This document shows, in pieces, positions 11,850-24,538 of a stretch of 64,000 bases of DNA. The translations under genes were made by a program, and so were the position numbers. Source of the DNA: Phallus indusiatus (Eukaryota > Basidiomycota > Agaricomycetes > Phallales > Phallaceae); NCBI GenBank assembly GCA_027605045.1, contig JAQFWX010000020.1, positions 729,653 through 793,652 of the forward strand, read 5' to 3'. The notes below the pieces were generated by a model. It searched no databases. It worked only from the letters and a program-made list of their open reading frames with translations, and was not told the DNA's origin. Within the stretch, counting starts at the first letter, position 1. Each line of letters starts with the position of its first letter.

Positions 11850-13230
11850 AAAGTATATATCAATTGTTTTGCGTTTTCATGAACTTGGGGGTTTTTTAGT
11901 TCTTTTTTAACTTTGAGTAACGCATGCATACTGTCATTATTAATATCTTAGGCAGTCTTATGACGAGTGAGTATATGCTATATGAAGAAATTTCACGCTT
12001 ATATATATTATGGCAGAGACCTCGATCTGTCATAGCTCGTTCTTGTATGTTATTCCAATCTTGTATTTCACCAGTCTTGTATGAGTATATGTATTTGATT
12101 GATTCAATCTTGTATTTGTGTCTCGATCTTATAATCGTACTCGTAAATTGAACTTGTACTTTGCTTGTACTTTGAACTCGTACTTGTATTTCAAACTTGT
12201 AACTCGGTCTCAGTCTCGATCTTGTTGCTCACACTTGGCAAGTTTATTCTGATTGGAAATATTTGCAAATGCTTGTTAACGGTGAGTTGCAGCATTTTTA
12301 GTATGGGTGAGTATATGCTATGTGATAAGTGTAAATGGTGAGACGGGGTGTTTGAAACAAATCTAGAAATGCGGGAGATTGCGGTGAAAGTTGGAAAAAA
12401 ATACCAGATAATGAAAAGTCGAGAGGTATAATAAAAGAGAGGATATGACAGTCCTATTCGAATGACAGTTGATAGAGGAATGAGAACACACTGACTACTC
12501 GGGTTTTTGATTTCGAAATAAGAGTAATTTGAACAGACGGATCAAGTGATGACACCGTATCAAGTTATGCCATATGGCAACCTCTGTCTACTCAAGTGAC
12601 TTTGAATGCTTAATATTATTTGTAGATATAAATAAAGGATCTAGTACGTTTTTTGTTTGGTATGATTTGAAGCGGAATTGAGTTGTGTAGATCTATTTTA
12701 CGCAAACTTTAGATATTTCTGATTTTGTATGATAGGGAGATTTGTCTGATTGAATATTCACGCACTTCTAATACGGTTTGTAGAGAAAAGTATTTCATTT
12801 AGGACGTCTTTTGTTTGGAGAAGTTTGAAGCAGAATCGAGGTGGATAGATCTGTTTTACGCACTTGGATTTGAGGATTGTATAAGGTAGAAACTTTGAAG
12901 TATTTCACTTCTGGAGATCTGAATTCTGTTTTGAATTGAAAACTACTGACTGACGTTCTTGAATTAGTGCCCTTGATCTCGATACCATATTTCGATCTTG
13001 ATTCCCGTATTTTAATCTCTGTATTATACCCTCTCCCGTACATAATATCTAAAAATGAGTTCGTTTTTTTGACTCAAAAATTGGTACCCATGTAGATTAT
13101 ATCTATCCCAATATGTACACTTAATCTCATTTAATTCTGTGGTAGGGTTCCCGAGATATCCTTAAAATATTCTCAAAACCGACCCTTTCCCCATCCCTCT
13201 TGCTTACATAATCAATTAGCGCTTGCTCTT
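11850..13230. repeat. AT-rich gene-free DNA with weak repeats
   Basis: About ten CTTGTA(T/C) motifs occur between 12050 and 12215. A roughly 70-bp imperfect direct repeat is seen at 12634-12712 and 12798-12868; both copies contain TTTTGTTTGG, then TTTGAAGC, then TAGATCT.TTTTACGCA. GAGTATATGCTAT occurs at about 11969 and 12309. No gene is seen. Confidence 0.5.
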
Positions 13231-13514
13231 GGAGTAGTGGTGAATGTGTGGGGATGTAAATAGGAAAAGTTAGGGTTAAGAATATGGTGATAAAAGATTT
13301 AAAATGATAAGGTTAGGGTTAGGGAAAAAAAAAGGGGGAAACAGTTGGGTTTACTGAGGTCGATTATCGGTCGTCCGATAATCGACCTCAGTAAACCCAA
13401 CTGTTTCCCCCTTTTTTTTTCCCTAACCCTAACCTTATCATTTTAAATCTTTTATCACCATATTCTTAACCCTAACTTTTCCTATTTACATCCCCACACA
13501 TTCACCACTACTCC
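13231..13514. repeat. Perfect 140-bp inverted repeat with 4-base loop
   Basis: The left arm 13231-13370 and right arm 13375-13514 are exact reverse complements, including a 9-base homopolymer, around the loop TCGT. The arms contain GGTTAGGGTTAGGG, two copies of the common 6-base telomere-like repeat, which differs from the 7-base repeat at the chromosome end. Flanking bases do not pair and give no convincing target-site duplication. It could be a fold-back/MITE-like element, a recent inverted duplication or an assembly artefact. Confidence 0.92.
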
Positions 13515-15179
13515 TTTTTCCAACGACGCGACTCTCTTGTATCCGTCTGTTCAAACTCCGCATGCTCAGCGCTATTTCTCTCTTCCCCCTCCACCACCAT
13601 CCAAGTTCGAAGTGGGTCAATCCGCCTCGCTCTTGTTTACAAAAGGACTGTGATCGAGCCAGCCATGATTCTTGACAGGTCTCTTTAGAGTTCGTCGCAA
13701 TGTGATGACTCTTCTCTGTGGATCGTCATGATGAACGGTGTTGTTTGTTTCTTGACCGGCACTCTTTGGGTTGAGTTTCTTGCAATTTCGCAATTATCTC
13801 CTTTGATTGAGTCAGTCAAGTTCTTCCAGCGGGTCTCTAGGTCCTCCTTTTGTTTTACTCGAGTACAGCAGTGAGATTCAAGTCGTCTGGGTCAGCTAGG
13901 GTCAGGTTTCTCCTTTCCCTCTCCAGTGGTCTTCTTTACTTTCTTCCGCTTTACCGTACCTGCTATACCCCCTGGTTCATTTCTTTTGGACCTTTGACAA
14001 TTAGCAGATACTACACAATTCCACCAGACTGCCTTCCTATACCATTACACGACCCTGCACCACTCCATTCACTTCCAACTTCCCTTCCCTGCCTTACCCC
14101 TCGTTTCCTCAAGTCCCTTTCATAATCCCAGATAGCAGGGAGTTCACACTGCTCCATTTGTCTCAGCTTGACCTTCTGTGATAAGCGTCTCTTGTTCGTT
14201 TGCAATTGTAATTCGAACAGTTGGATCGTGGGACGTGTGCACCTGGCGCGAATTTCAATGTTTCATTGTGCAATCATTGCATCAGCCGGGTTATCACTCG
14301 ACGTCTCGTAAGTATTCTTGCTTACTTATATTCCTAATCATAATGTTCAACGTTTTCTTCAGATGAGAGTACACCGTGCTCCGCGTTTAACTAACAGCCT
14401 CATTAACCGTCGCTGACTATGCGTAGCCAATCGTTGAAGCTAATAAGTCTCTGTCCAGTGGCTTCATGAAAGGCGTATCCTCCAAAGTCGCATGTCAGGT
14501 GGGCTTTTGACGGAAATGTCCGTACCTTCAGATAGTTCGAGGTCAGCTTCCAGATCCCAGTCATCGCACTGCCCGCTCATCCTTTTCTCTTCATCAGCTA
14601 ATCCTCCGTGTTGTCTTTCTTTTCATACACGGGCAAATTTAGATCGTCTTTCTCTCTTGTCTTGCTGCAATATTCCACCATCGTGCCGTTCCAAGCCAAG
14701 CATCGCGGACGCTGTAAAAAGCACAACATCGTGCAGAAAACACCTCACCCCTTCTCGGAAGTCTTGTTTTGAGCAATGAGAAAGAGGGTGTTTCTGATAC
14801 AGGTGAATGTTGACCTTTACTACTGCTCTCGTGATATAATTGAATACCTTTTACTTACGGACGCTTCGAACACTACAGCGGCATCGTCCACTTTTGGTTC
14901 TGGGGAGAGAGAGACTCCACTTCCGAACATAGTTCGAAATTTTTACGTTGACACCCATAATAAATTGTTTAAAGAATGCCAACCAAAATTCCCGACATTC
15001 ACCTTGAATGAAAATGAGGACTATGAATCGTCGCATATGAAGACTTTCCTGGGTTTGTAGGTGACCCTTAGACCAAAAAAGTGAGTTTATAGTCGATTGT
15101 TCAGATGGGCATTGGAGATCTGACCTCGCTCGGTATTCTGCTTAGGTCTGCTTAGGGTGAAAGACCCCTGCCACTTTCC
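13515..15179. other. No supportable gene
   Basis: Open frames of 60-95 codons occur (for example 13850-14125 and 14776-15060 on plus) but show no recognisable domains. A multi-exon gene cannot be ruled out: splice-like GTAAGT/AG signals are present, for example near 14308-14362. Confidence 0.4.
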
Positions 15180-16316
15180 TCACAAGTAATTTCCAGCCGC
15201 AAACACGTCAAAGGCCAAAACAACCGTCAGGCCCGTCGTGGCGGGCGTTGCGAAATCCACCACCGGACCAGAAACAGGATCAGGAAGCGGCGCTCGCTCA
15301 AGTGACAGGTTGTTTAGATATTTCTCATCATTTTTTGTTTCTTTGGTTTCGACCTTTTTAGACAGTTGCAAATATAAGCTGCAAATATATTATCATAAGC
15401 AGATTCAAACATAAATGTACTACTCTATATAATTTAATTATGCCTATGCGGTACTGTGAAAACGAAAGAAAAGGTGTGTGCAAGTGTACTTACCGTAGGA
15501 AGAGGGGACGTTGGCCGTGACAGCGAAATATGAGAAGATATCCTATGTTTAAATAACGTTGGAAGTTTAAATAAATAGACGCTATATCAATAATAATAAA
15601 AAACTTCAGAGACAGAAAATGGTGAACCTACCTGCTGCCAGTAGGACTGCCGGCAATGGTGGGTCCAAAGTTTGAATATGATCCAGGACGTGGAGAGTAG
15701 AAAAACGGGTGCATCCTACCCAGGAAGACTATTGGTTACGTATCATAAAGAAAGAAAGTGCCATGAATCGCGACACACATGAAAAAAACAGTGAGCATAC
15801 CTGTTGACAAGGGCACCACAACCGTAGATAATGGTAGTTTTCATAACGTGGGCAGCACGATCGACGAAAGTAGAGGGCTTCCTTACTGTATATGACCTAG
15901 AAGAATACGTATAAAAGAAGAATAGATCAGCTCATGCGATAGACGGGAAGAAAAGGGTGAACATACCTACTGACAGTAGCACCACCTCTGTAGATGATGG
16001 TCGTTCATGGCACGGGTGACGCGATTGACTAAGAGAGCGGGTTTTACTACTGCATATGACCTAAATAAGTATATATATAAGGAGAATAAAGCAGTCAGTA
16101 CAATACACGAGGAGGAAAGGGTGAACATACCTGAGTGTGCCATTGATTGCGATAGCTTTCGGATCCCATGTGGAACGCGACGGCTCAAAAAAAAGAGAAT
16201 ACATACTCCAGAAGCATAAAATAAAGCTATAGTTAAAATATTAAGTCAGCGGGAGAAGTGTGCACGAAAGGAAGAGTAAGCCTACCATGCAGCGGTATCA
16301 GCACAGGTTCCATAAA
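15180..16316 (-). CDS. Uncharacterised multi-exon gene with tandemly repeated exon-intron units
   Basis: I do not recognise this protein. Reading the minus strand, exon-like blocks end in GTATG/GTAGG donors every 165 bp or so (near 16135, 15970, 15804, 15640). Two blocks are clearly related: one encodes SYTVRKPSTFVDRAAHVMKT then TIIYGCGALVN, the other SYAVVKPALLVNRVTRAM. In the second block a missing base after RAM shifts the frame; restoring it would continue TIIYRGGATV. A downstream exon encodes MHPFFYSPRPGSYSNFGPT and joins in frame to the first block. The last exon ends with the stop at 15180 and is charged, then hydrophobic (GLTVVLAFDVFAAGNYL). Similarity extends into the intron, so this looks like exon duplication rather than convergence. 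The 5' end and exact splicing are uncertain; it may be a pseudogene. Confidence 0.35.
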
Positions 16317-16574
16317 AAAAAACGGGATGAATGACAAACACCAATTGAGGCGTATAATGCTGTGTTAATGTTATTCTAAAAAAATAGTACAATGTCAGTG
16401 AGATAAACGAAAAGAAGACGAAACACTTAGGCAGGTAGAGGAGAGGTCAAGAAACAGTAGTACAGTGACCGTCACTATAGACGTCACAAAATATTATCTT
16501 ACATAACGATTAAACGAAAGTATAACATTTTTCCAATAAGCTGCACACATGGGTTCTTATGGAATTTAAGGATA

Positions 16575-17374
16575 TCAATTAAAAGTAAAAATTAAAAGAA
16601 TTTGTAGAGGAAGCACAATGATTAGAAATGTCGAAATTGGGAAACTCCTGGGTTGTAAAAGAAGCATAATCAGAGGGAATGTAATGGGAAGGATCAGTGG
16701 AAAAATTAAGAGTGTTGTAAACAGGAAAAAGAGTTGTGAGTTGAAGGAGCGTTGTAATGAGTCGTAATAGGGAGCGGTGTCGTAATAGGGAGCGGTGTCG
16801 TAATTAATAGCGCCTGGAACGTTGCCAATAGGAGCGTTGTGGACATAAGCACTAATAGAGGGATTCTCAGGAATGTAATCATTGGCCGAACTTAGGTAAC
16901 AATCGTGAACGTCGTGATAAACGTTGTCATCTGTGAAGTATCGCAAATAATCAGAGGCGATTATTGTGCCCATCTGGTCGGCTGAGATAGACACAACTGG
17001 TATTGTATTGGCCGGAGGGGCATCTACATATATACATATTCACTAGTATACGTACACTCGTGTACCGTTTCAGATGGCTACCGTTTTTGTCAGTCGAAAA
17101 AAATATTGAAAATTCATGAACAGGTGTGAAAACGTTCCGTAAAAGTGCCACCAACTCTTGCTGCTTGCAGTCCAGTAAGTGAGATGGAGCCTGATCCTTG
17201 CGAGGCAAGCTTGAATATTTGATCATGGGCGTTCTGGAGTTCCTCAGTGCTCTTCTTGAATCCTTTTATTTCACTCCCTTCTTCTCCGCCGCGTTGGAGA
17301 GCAACGGCAGGTGTGACAAAAGACATTTGGAGCTGTGATTTTTCGACCAATCTCGTGATTTCCTTATCTTTCAC
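16575..17374 (-). CDS. Uncharacterised protein, two or more exons
   Basis: Two long minus-strand frames probably belong together. The upstream one (about 17374-17125) is charged and likely coiled-coil (KDKEITRLVEKSQLQM, then KKSTEELQNAHDQIFKLA). The downstream one, entered after an AG near 17022, reads APPANTIPVVSISADQMG, contains a duplicated YDTAPY motif, then turns strongly hydrophobic for the last 55 residues. The hydrophobic tail may be a membrane anchor or simply read-through of AT-rich DNA. No ATG was found for the upstream exon, so the start is unknown. I do not recognise a family. Confidence 0.3.
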
Positions 17375-17879
17375 TTTAATTTGTTTTTTTTTAGGAGAGA
17401 GCTAGCCAAATTTAAGACGCATATATCGGAAAATGAAGCTCAGGAAAGCGTACATTTACTCTTTATACCTCTTAACGACCTTTGAATGAGCTGAATTTCG
17501 GTCTCGCGGTTTGATTGATTCGTTCATAATAATCTTGATATTCCCAATAGCCCTTGCGTCAAATTGTAGTACTGCGCATTATTCCCGCAAGTAGAGTAAG
17601 CTTCGTCCCATCCCTATTTATGTTTCGACGAGCCTGCTCATTACCGTTTGACATTGAGGGCGCTACCCTTCAGCTCTGCAACGGCATTTTCCTTTCAGGC
17701 CGGTATATCGCAAGAGGGACAAAAAAATTTTTTTGTACATTCACTCCCAAAATAGTAATAAGCATGCTCAGGCCCTCCCCCCCCTTCGACATCAAGTTTT
17801 TTTGTTATTTTCATATATAATAATACTTTCTAATACGTCCGAATCATTAAACAATTAGGCCTGTCTTGTCATTTAAATA

Positions 17880-20510
17880 CTCAATTTGAGGTCATTTCCT
17901 CGCACGATTTGCCGTCTTCGGGCTTATGATCTTGCTGCTTTAGCACATCCAGTTCAGCGACAAACTTTGAAGAACCTGGCAGTTAAGATGAAACTAAAAA
18001 TTGTTTAGTTCGAGGCTTTCAAGAAAATAAGTCAATTCCTACCACTTTTGTTTCACAATAAATAGTCTGATATTCAAATAAATCCGGATTGTTCTTCCAG
18101 TTGTCTGTGAATATATCAACAGGTTGTGCGGGTGGATTGGCAGAGGAGAAGAAAGCTTTGAACTTCTCCATCCTTTCATCAGGCCTTATCTTCCGCATGA
18201 CATTCTTATATTTGGTAGTATTTGGTAGTTTTTTGATGTCATAGCAAGTTAGCTTGGCTGCCGGTTCCGACTTTGACGATCATGCCACATTCACAAGTGA
18301 GGGTGGCATCATCACTGGCACTGGATATTGATTTTTTTTTCGATTTGGCAGGCATTTGATGTTCCCAATTGACAAAAGCTGCTATTAATATAGTGTTAAG
18401 TCTTGTCCGAAGTGTTTCATAGTGGGCATTGACACAATTACACAATATATAGGTCAAATAGTTAAACTAAATTTGGCCCTCAAAAAGAGTAATAAGATCC
18501 CGAGCACCGATCCCCCTCCCCTAGTCCATATGGTAAATTCGATTTTTTTGTCCCTCTTGGTATATCGCTCCTAATGGATAAAATCCGGTTTTTGTTTGTT
18601 TATATTCTAGCCATTCTAAAACAAGGGTATCTTGTCAATTGGACACTTGCCCACTACGTCTCTGAAAATCTCTTGACAATACAACCCCAAACCTTTGTTA
18701 AATAAAATCTTAAAGGATTAATAATCAAATTAATTCACTCACCCAAAGCTTGGCCAGCGTGCCTGTCGTCAGTAATTGTGTTTATCCCATCCCCATGAAT
18801 ATGGTGAAATCGGATAGGTTTACCGGCGTCACGTTTGACGATGAAGCACAGTAATTTGAATAATTGATGATGTGCAACGGCACTTTCAGAGGTTGTGAAG
18901 GCGTGTGCACTAACAATAGCTACACGTTTATTTGGAGTTTGTTCAATCCCGGATTATTGATGAGTTAATTATTACTCACAGCGTTCATACTCAGAAAACA
19001 AGCCTCTATTTCAAATTCCTGCCACGCATGAAGTCGTTCAAACGAAGTATCAATTGTGGGTCGTTTAGCTTGATATAAAAGATGGCTCATCTCCGGAAAC
19101 ATGCAAATAACAGTTCTGTATTGTCCTTCTTTTCGATCATTGAATGTCTTTACACATCGAACATACTGCCGTTTGTGATAATTGACGGTGTTTCTTGAAT
19201 AAATGTTTAGCACCTGCAAAATTCTTGTAAGAGAAATAAACTTGTATACATATAATTAAAATTACCAATAAATGTTGTACCTTTCGGGAAATTTCAGCCG
19301 TAACTTCGCAATTTGTCCAGTGTGATCAGAGTTTGCTCAGGAAGGATGAAAGTCACCCGGCAGTCCTGAATCGCGGATCTCTGCCCATCCCACCACACTT
19401 CGCAAGTTCTGAATAAAACTGTGTTCAAGCAAAAGACGACAGGGTGTAATATGTGCTAGCCTGCACTCAAGTTACATGAGTAATGATTTAAATTTGTCAT
19501 CAATAATCGCTGGAGTTTCGTTCGGTGCGGCTGTGGATGAGCATGGGGACTTCTCGAAATTTTGAGAACATATGGACATTGTTCGAGCACGTTGGGCTGG
19601 TATATTTCGAAGTGACAGGGACAGTCTTTTGTTGCGTGAATCTCTCCGGGCTGTAAAATTCCTGCGATGCCAATTGGCTAATATAGAAATAATCATATCG
19701 AACTCATAAAAAAGCAAGGATTAAAAACTCATGACACAACTGTTTGTACCCCAGCTGCTGTCACAAAATTACAGGGTGTCAATGGACCATATCCTCTGGC
19801 AGCCGCTTGAGATTCGTATTCATTAGTTTTGTACGGTTGTTATTGCAGAATGCGGAAAGACTCTAGTCCGTGTCATATTCATTCAAGTTACAGAGAAACA
19901 AATGGTTGCGGCTACCCTTGGATGAATGCTCGCAGCTGGAATTTGATGAGGTCAAGCATTGGAATAACCATAAAATGAATAGGAATTTTACCAAATAAAG
20001 TAATGCCCATATTTATCCTGATTAAGAAGTAATTTACCCTTGCACGCGTGTTTGGGTTTTCGTGGTGAGCGATGATTGTCAAGCAATACTGGCACGAAGT
20101 CTTCAGAAGAGTGGTTCGTGACAGTTTTGCTATTACTGAGGAGGAAGGAGCACCTGTGAACCCTTAATGCATAAAAAAAACCGAATGTTTTTATGAACAC
20201 TTCGCCCCATGTGTCGTATGTTCTTGCCGCATAAGATGATCCAGTCGTTGTAGGGTTCAACTTGCATTTTTTCATGGACAAATCTAGAAAAATATTTTAT
20301 AAACTCAAGAAAGCGAAATACTGAATGCGTACATGAGTACTGCATTTTTTTACACTTGACAGGTTCGCCAGTATCCTTGTCACGGGGTAGGGAACAGCAA
20401 ACGTTGTAGTGCTGGGAATGTTTGCCGCCAAGTGAGTATTGAATATTTCCTTTCAGATTGATAAAGGAGGTTGTATGGGGAATATATGCATGAGTGACCC
20501 CAATTCCCAT
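17880..20510 (-). pseudogene. Decayed transposase-like gene of a repetitive basidiomycete family
   Basis: Several minus-strand blocks in order match a pattern I know from multicopy basidiomycete proteins thought to be transposases, possibly MULE-like. These are GVTHAYIPHTTSFINLKGN with YNVCCSLPRDKDTGEPVKC (20510-20330); ACKGKLLLNQDKYGHYFI (about 20045-19990); YVRCVKTF then AKRPTIDTSFERLHAWQEFE (19219-18965); and AFTTSESAVAHHQLFKLL with FHHIHGDG and a DxRHAGQALG motif (about 18925-18745). The IDTSF aspartate and the later aspartate before HAGQALG fit a DDE-type catalytic pair. A further fragment at 18355-18242 has a CECGMIVKVGTG zinc-finger-like start. I could not join all blocks into one frame, and stops interrupt several, so decay is likely. 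The superfamily assignment is an inference from memory. Confidence 0.45.
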
Positions 20511-20514
20511 CTAA

Positions 20515-21320
20515 GCTCCAGAAATTGGAAACTCAATGATTGCATTGGGATGGTGATTGACAATGGCATTGACGTGTGATTTTATTGTTACACGACCCAT
20601 ACCACTCAAACGCTCACTCGGGGTATAATAGATCGGTGAGGGCGAATTGTAGGTTATACCATCTGATAATGAAGATAATGAAAGTATTTAGAGTATTTAG
20701 ACAGGTTCTTCGTCCGATTCAGATTCAATATTTCCATCTGATTCAGTGTCAGTGCCAATGAGCATATTAGCATTAGTAAGTGAGGGCTGTGACGACATAA
20801 AGGAATGAAAGTTTTCTTTGGTACTAAATTAACTAAATTAAACTTGATACTAAAAATCATATATTTATGTATATTTGCAAGATATGTATACAGAAAATTG
20901 AGTTCCAAATTGCTCTCCTTGGTGACCGGGCCTGTTAGTCACAACTTGCCACTCCGCATATATCTACCGATCATTGTGGCAAACCACTATAAGCGACTCG
21001 GAAAAGCGGAGATATATCTGAATACATCAGGTTTGATTATACACATGGAAAAATAAACTTCACGTATAAACAATTTATTCAGTTTTAAACACACTCTTTA
21101 TATATTTTTGAGACACTTTATCCATGGCTATGTTCATGGGCGCAAACATTCCAGATTTTTTTAGAATGTTCTATATCATCATTTTTCTACAGCATAATAT
21201 TTCGGATTAATTTTTCAACAAGAAAATAATATTAAATGAGAGAAAATAATAATAATTTCTAAATGTATATAAATACGAAGATGAGTATACTCCCATCTAT
21301 CTCCATCCTCATTAGTTTTC
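20515..21320. other. AT-rich intergenic DNA
   Basis: No gene is seen; only short AT-rich frames without motifs. Confidence 0.5.
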
Positions 21321-21321
21321 C

Positions 21322-22278
21322 ATGCTGTCGTTCTTTACCTCTTTTCTTACTCCTTGCCACAGACACAAATATATTTTCCCCAAAGATCGTACCAAACGTT
21401 GGGGAGCCTTCCAACCTGCTTTAACCCTTCCTTTGAATTTTCAAATTTTTGATCCCTCTCTTCAAGCTATTTATGCTTCCTATAGACCTGCAGTCTCGAC
21501 GCAACAACATTGTTGCTTGCAATCCTTTTACGAAGGAAGCTGAAGAAATGGCATAGTAAATACCTCATTTTAAATCTCATACATAGTCAACTCAGAAAAC
21601 TTCTTCAACCTAATCACTGCACAGAACCCTGCTGCACCATTCGCTCCTGGTAGAATTGACAGCCATATACAGGGACAACGACTGGAATGGTGCTGCTGGT
21701 GCTTTCTTCCCTTAGGAAAGCCCGTTTTCGCAACTTGTTCGCATGACAATATTGGTCATTTCTTGAATGCTACACCTGCGGCTATTTTGGTAAGCTTCAT
21801 CACATTGTACAAAATAATCTCAATGAACAAGGTCTATGAAACAGCTACAATATTTGCTGACTATCACAACACAATAAAGGATGGTCATGCGTTACTTTTT
21901 TTGGGATATCAATTTATTCTTTTGACCAATAAGCATAGCCCTCCGGCCTGTCATTGCATCCGTTGGTACTCGTGTTTTTTTGGGGGCAGCAGAGCAACAG
22001 CGGCCACTTTATTGCTGGTAAGTATATATATCGAACAAGTGGTAACATATAAAACTAATCACCTTGTAGGTTATAATCTGCGATCTGGATTCATTAAGGA
22101 AAAAAATCCTGATTTGCCATCAGTTGAAGATGTTCTTGCAGAAGCCAATCTGACTCAAACTGGCACGAAGTACATGATCATGTCAACTTCAAAATCTCAG
22201 CGTCGTTCCACCTCGAATGCTGCACATTCCAGCGTTACTTCAACGGACATTTCTGATGAAGATATAGCTTACCTATGA
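21322..22278 (+). CDS. Uncharacterised, possibly a degraded multi-exon gene
   Basis: A frame from 21763 runs to a stop at 22276-22278. It contains a plausible intron at about 22020-22069 (GTAAGTATAT...CTTGTAG), after which it reads NLRSGFIKEKNPDLPSVEDV and ends in a Ser/Thr-rich tail (SNAAHSSVTSTDISDEDI). A separate frame at 21322-21543 begins MLSFFTSFLTPCHRHKYIF. No domain is recognised. I cannot show that the pieces are one gene. Confidence 0.25.
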
Positions 22279-22959
22279 AGGGAATATTTTCTGGTAATGA
22301 GTTTGACATTGTGTTTTGTTAATGTGGTGCTGCCAGGGGGGTAGCTAAATGTTTTTTCTCGCTGATCATATATATGAATGCACCGGAGACCTTTCAAAGA
22401 AATGCCAATTCATTTTTATTTTTACTTAATTCACAAATCATTTTTCTTTCGAAAGTAGTTGTCTCTAAAATACACCATTTTAATACAAAAAAAAACACGA
22501 CGTTATACTATGATTTGGAGCGCAACATTTTCTCCTCATAGTTAACGGTCATTCCATCTGCCACTGAAATCAACCAAGTAATGGGTAAACCACGAAAGAC
22601 TCAGTAAACCTAACCTCAACATGCACTTCGCACAATTGAAAATACTAGTTCCACCAAGACAAGCGCTCAATTAAATCTTATCTTGAATGGCTAAGCGATA
22701 AGATAAGATAATTTGTGTGTGCAAGTAAAGTAAGTAGTTTTGATGCTGCGCACCGCAAAGATAATTGTTGTCAAAACTTCAAAAAAAATATCTTTAAAAA
22801 GAAATATGACCCTGGCTCATAGTTTGTTACAATGAAATTCATACGCTCGGAAGGTACGTCTTACAACCTATCTTCACCAGTACTTAACTCATTCTTTCAT
22901 TCCGACTCGTATCCTTTCTTTGAACCCCCAAACTTCGACCTTTGAAATCAATCACCATC

Positions 22960-23391
22960 ATGAAATTTTCCTTCTCTACTCAAATCAAAAACGTCCCAAT
23001 CTTTTTTTCAAACCGTATCAGCCATTCACGTCGTACATCGCCGATGATGCACAGCCATCTGAAAAAGTTCATTCGTAACAATCGACACGAATTAAAACAC
23101 ATTGGCGTAAAAGGTTTACAAGTTCAGTAAGTGAGTTAGGACTAGCACACGATTTACAGATCAAACAGTTGCTGTAGAAATGATTTTCATACTTCCCAAT
23201 CCGACAATAAACCCCACATGACCCTCAACACTATTGCACACGACATGAATCGACGACTCGTCGGAACGAACACCGTTCATCTTTACAAGAATAATAACAG
23301 CGCTTGGGGACCGCCTTCAGGGTTTTTGAAAGTTTGGAATAAGGGTAGAAAAGCGTTGTATCAGGTGGCTTCAAAGGGATGGTTTAAATAG
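22960..23391 (+). CDS. Small two-exon protein (126 aa) with a relative at 56.7-57.1 kb
   Basis: Exon 1 is 22960-23126 and exon 2 is 23178-23391; the 51-nt intron has a GTAAGTGAG donor and GCTGTAG acceptor, and the join is in frame. The start at 22960 is supported by the paralogue, whose protein also begins M(K/R)FSFST.IKN.PIFFSN. The C-terminal half is the most conserved: HMTLNTIAHDMNRRLVGTN, then HLYKNNNSAW, and ends QVASKGWFK. The protein is basic, without a clear membrane segment; the N-terminus could resemble a targeting peptide, but that is weak. I do not recognise a family. Conservation of the reading frame against the diverged copy at 56743-57109 is the main evidence that it is or was a real gene. 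Confidence 0.6.
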
Positions 23392-23661
23392 CCGTTTAAC
23401 CTGTACTTGCAATTTGTATTTCTTTTTCTTACTTTGTGATTTATGTAGTTTTTGATGTATTGAAAAGTAGCATTTCTGTAACGGTCAATGACTCACAATT
23501 TTCCTTTTAGAACACGTATAATTTTAAAAGCGGTAAGTGGTCAATTACAGATTACTAGTTACTGGTAACTATTGACTATTGACTAGAAAAAGGTTAACGT
23601 TGGGAGTATCCCCGGTAATCGAAGTGATTACCGGTTAAGCTTTGCGCGTATGCATAAGTGG

Positions 23662-23943
23662 CTATGTGCCCTGTGCTAGTCTAATTTGCAGGAAGATGGA
23701 TGGTGGTTCAACGTGATGCTGAGACAGCATACCTTGAAATTGATCAGGGCTCAGGTAGGAAAATGTATTGCGGAGCTCTGGATCGATGTGTAACACGTTT
23801 CGAGGATAATGATTAGTGTAAATAAAGTTTTGAGATAGAGAACTGTCAGTAAAAGATACCTTTATTCCTTGAGAAGTGGGATTGTTCTGGAAAGCTACCA
23901 TATCATCTTTGACAAACACTATACCCGTCCTGTTCCGATTCAT
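23662..23943 (-). CDS. Small open reading frame, 93 aa, uncharacterised
   Basis: An ATG-initiated uninterrupted frame (MNRNRTGIVFVKDDMVAFQ...) ends at 23662. Composition is protein-like, but no motif or relative in the window is seen. It could be a small gene or chance. Confidence 0.25.
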   Translation of the reverse strand: MNRNRTGIVFVKDDMVAFQNNPTSQGIKVSFTDSSLSQNFIYTNHYPRNVLHIDPELRNTFSYLSPDQFQGMLSQHHVEPPSIFLQIRLAQGT

Positions 23944-24538
23944 TCAACAGACTGCTGTGTCCGTATATAGGGAGACTGTTCGATTGTACATTAATAGATA
24001 TAACTTCTTTCTTCATCCTGCGTAATAAAATGTAATTGTTTTATCATTCCCCTTCAAGTATCGTGAACATCGCCGTTCTGTTTAAATTTTGCACATCTAA
24101 CATTTAATGATTTTATCTTACTTTTCGCCTTGAGCTTGACATTGTCTGACACAGCCAAAACGCTGTTACATAAACAGTCTGTCAAAGTGGTCAAAGAGCA
24201 TGTCAAAATACGCAGGGGTTAACCACGCAGTGGAAATCCAGACTCTGAATGACTTATATGTTTCCTTGAAGTAGTGATGAACACTGGGTAGAAAGTTCCG
24301 AAGAATGCCGATAAGTTGAATATCCCCACCGAAAAACATCCAATTACAGTCAAGAACGTTCTGAATGGCTCAGATGCCACAACATATGCCAATTTACTTT
24401 CGGATGCTGAATGCTTTACTTAGCGTTACCTCTTAAAGATAACTTTGGTTGATTGTGAATTGTATGGTAGTGGTTCATGAGGTGGTTACATTGAGTAATG
24501 GATGTCACAAGTTGAGTACTAGACCAACACTCATCCTT

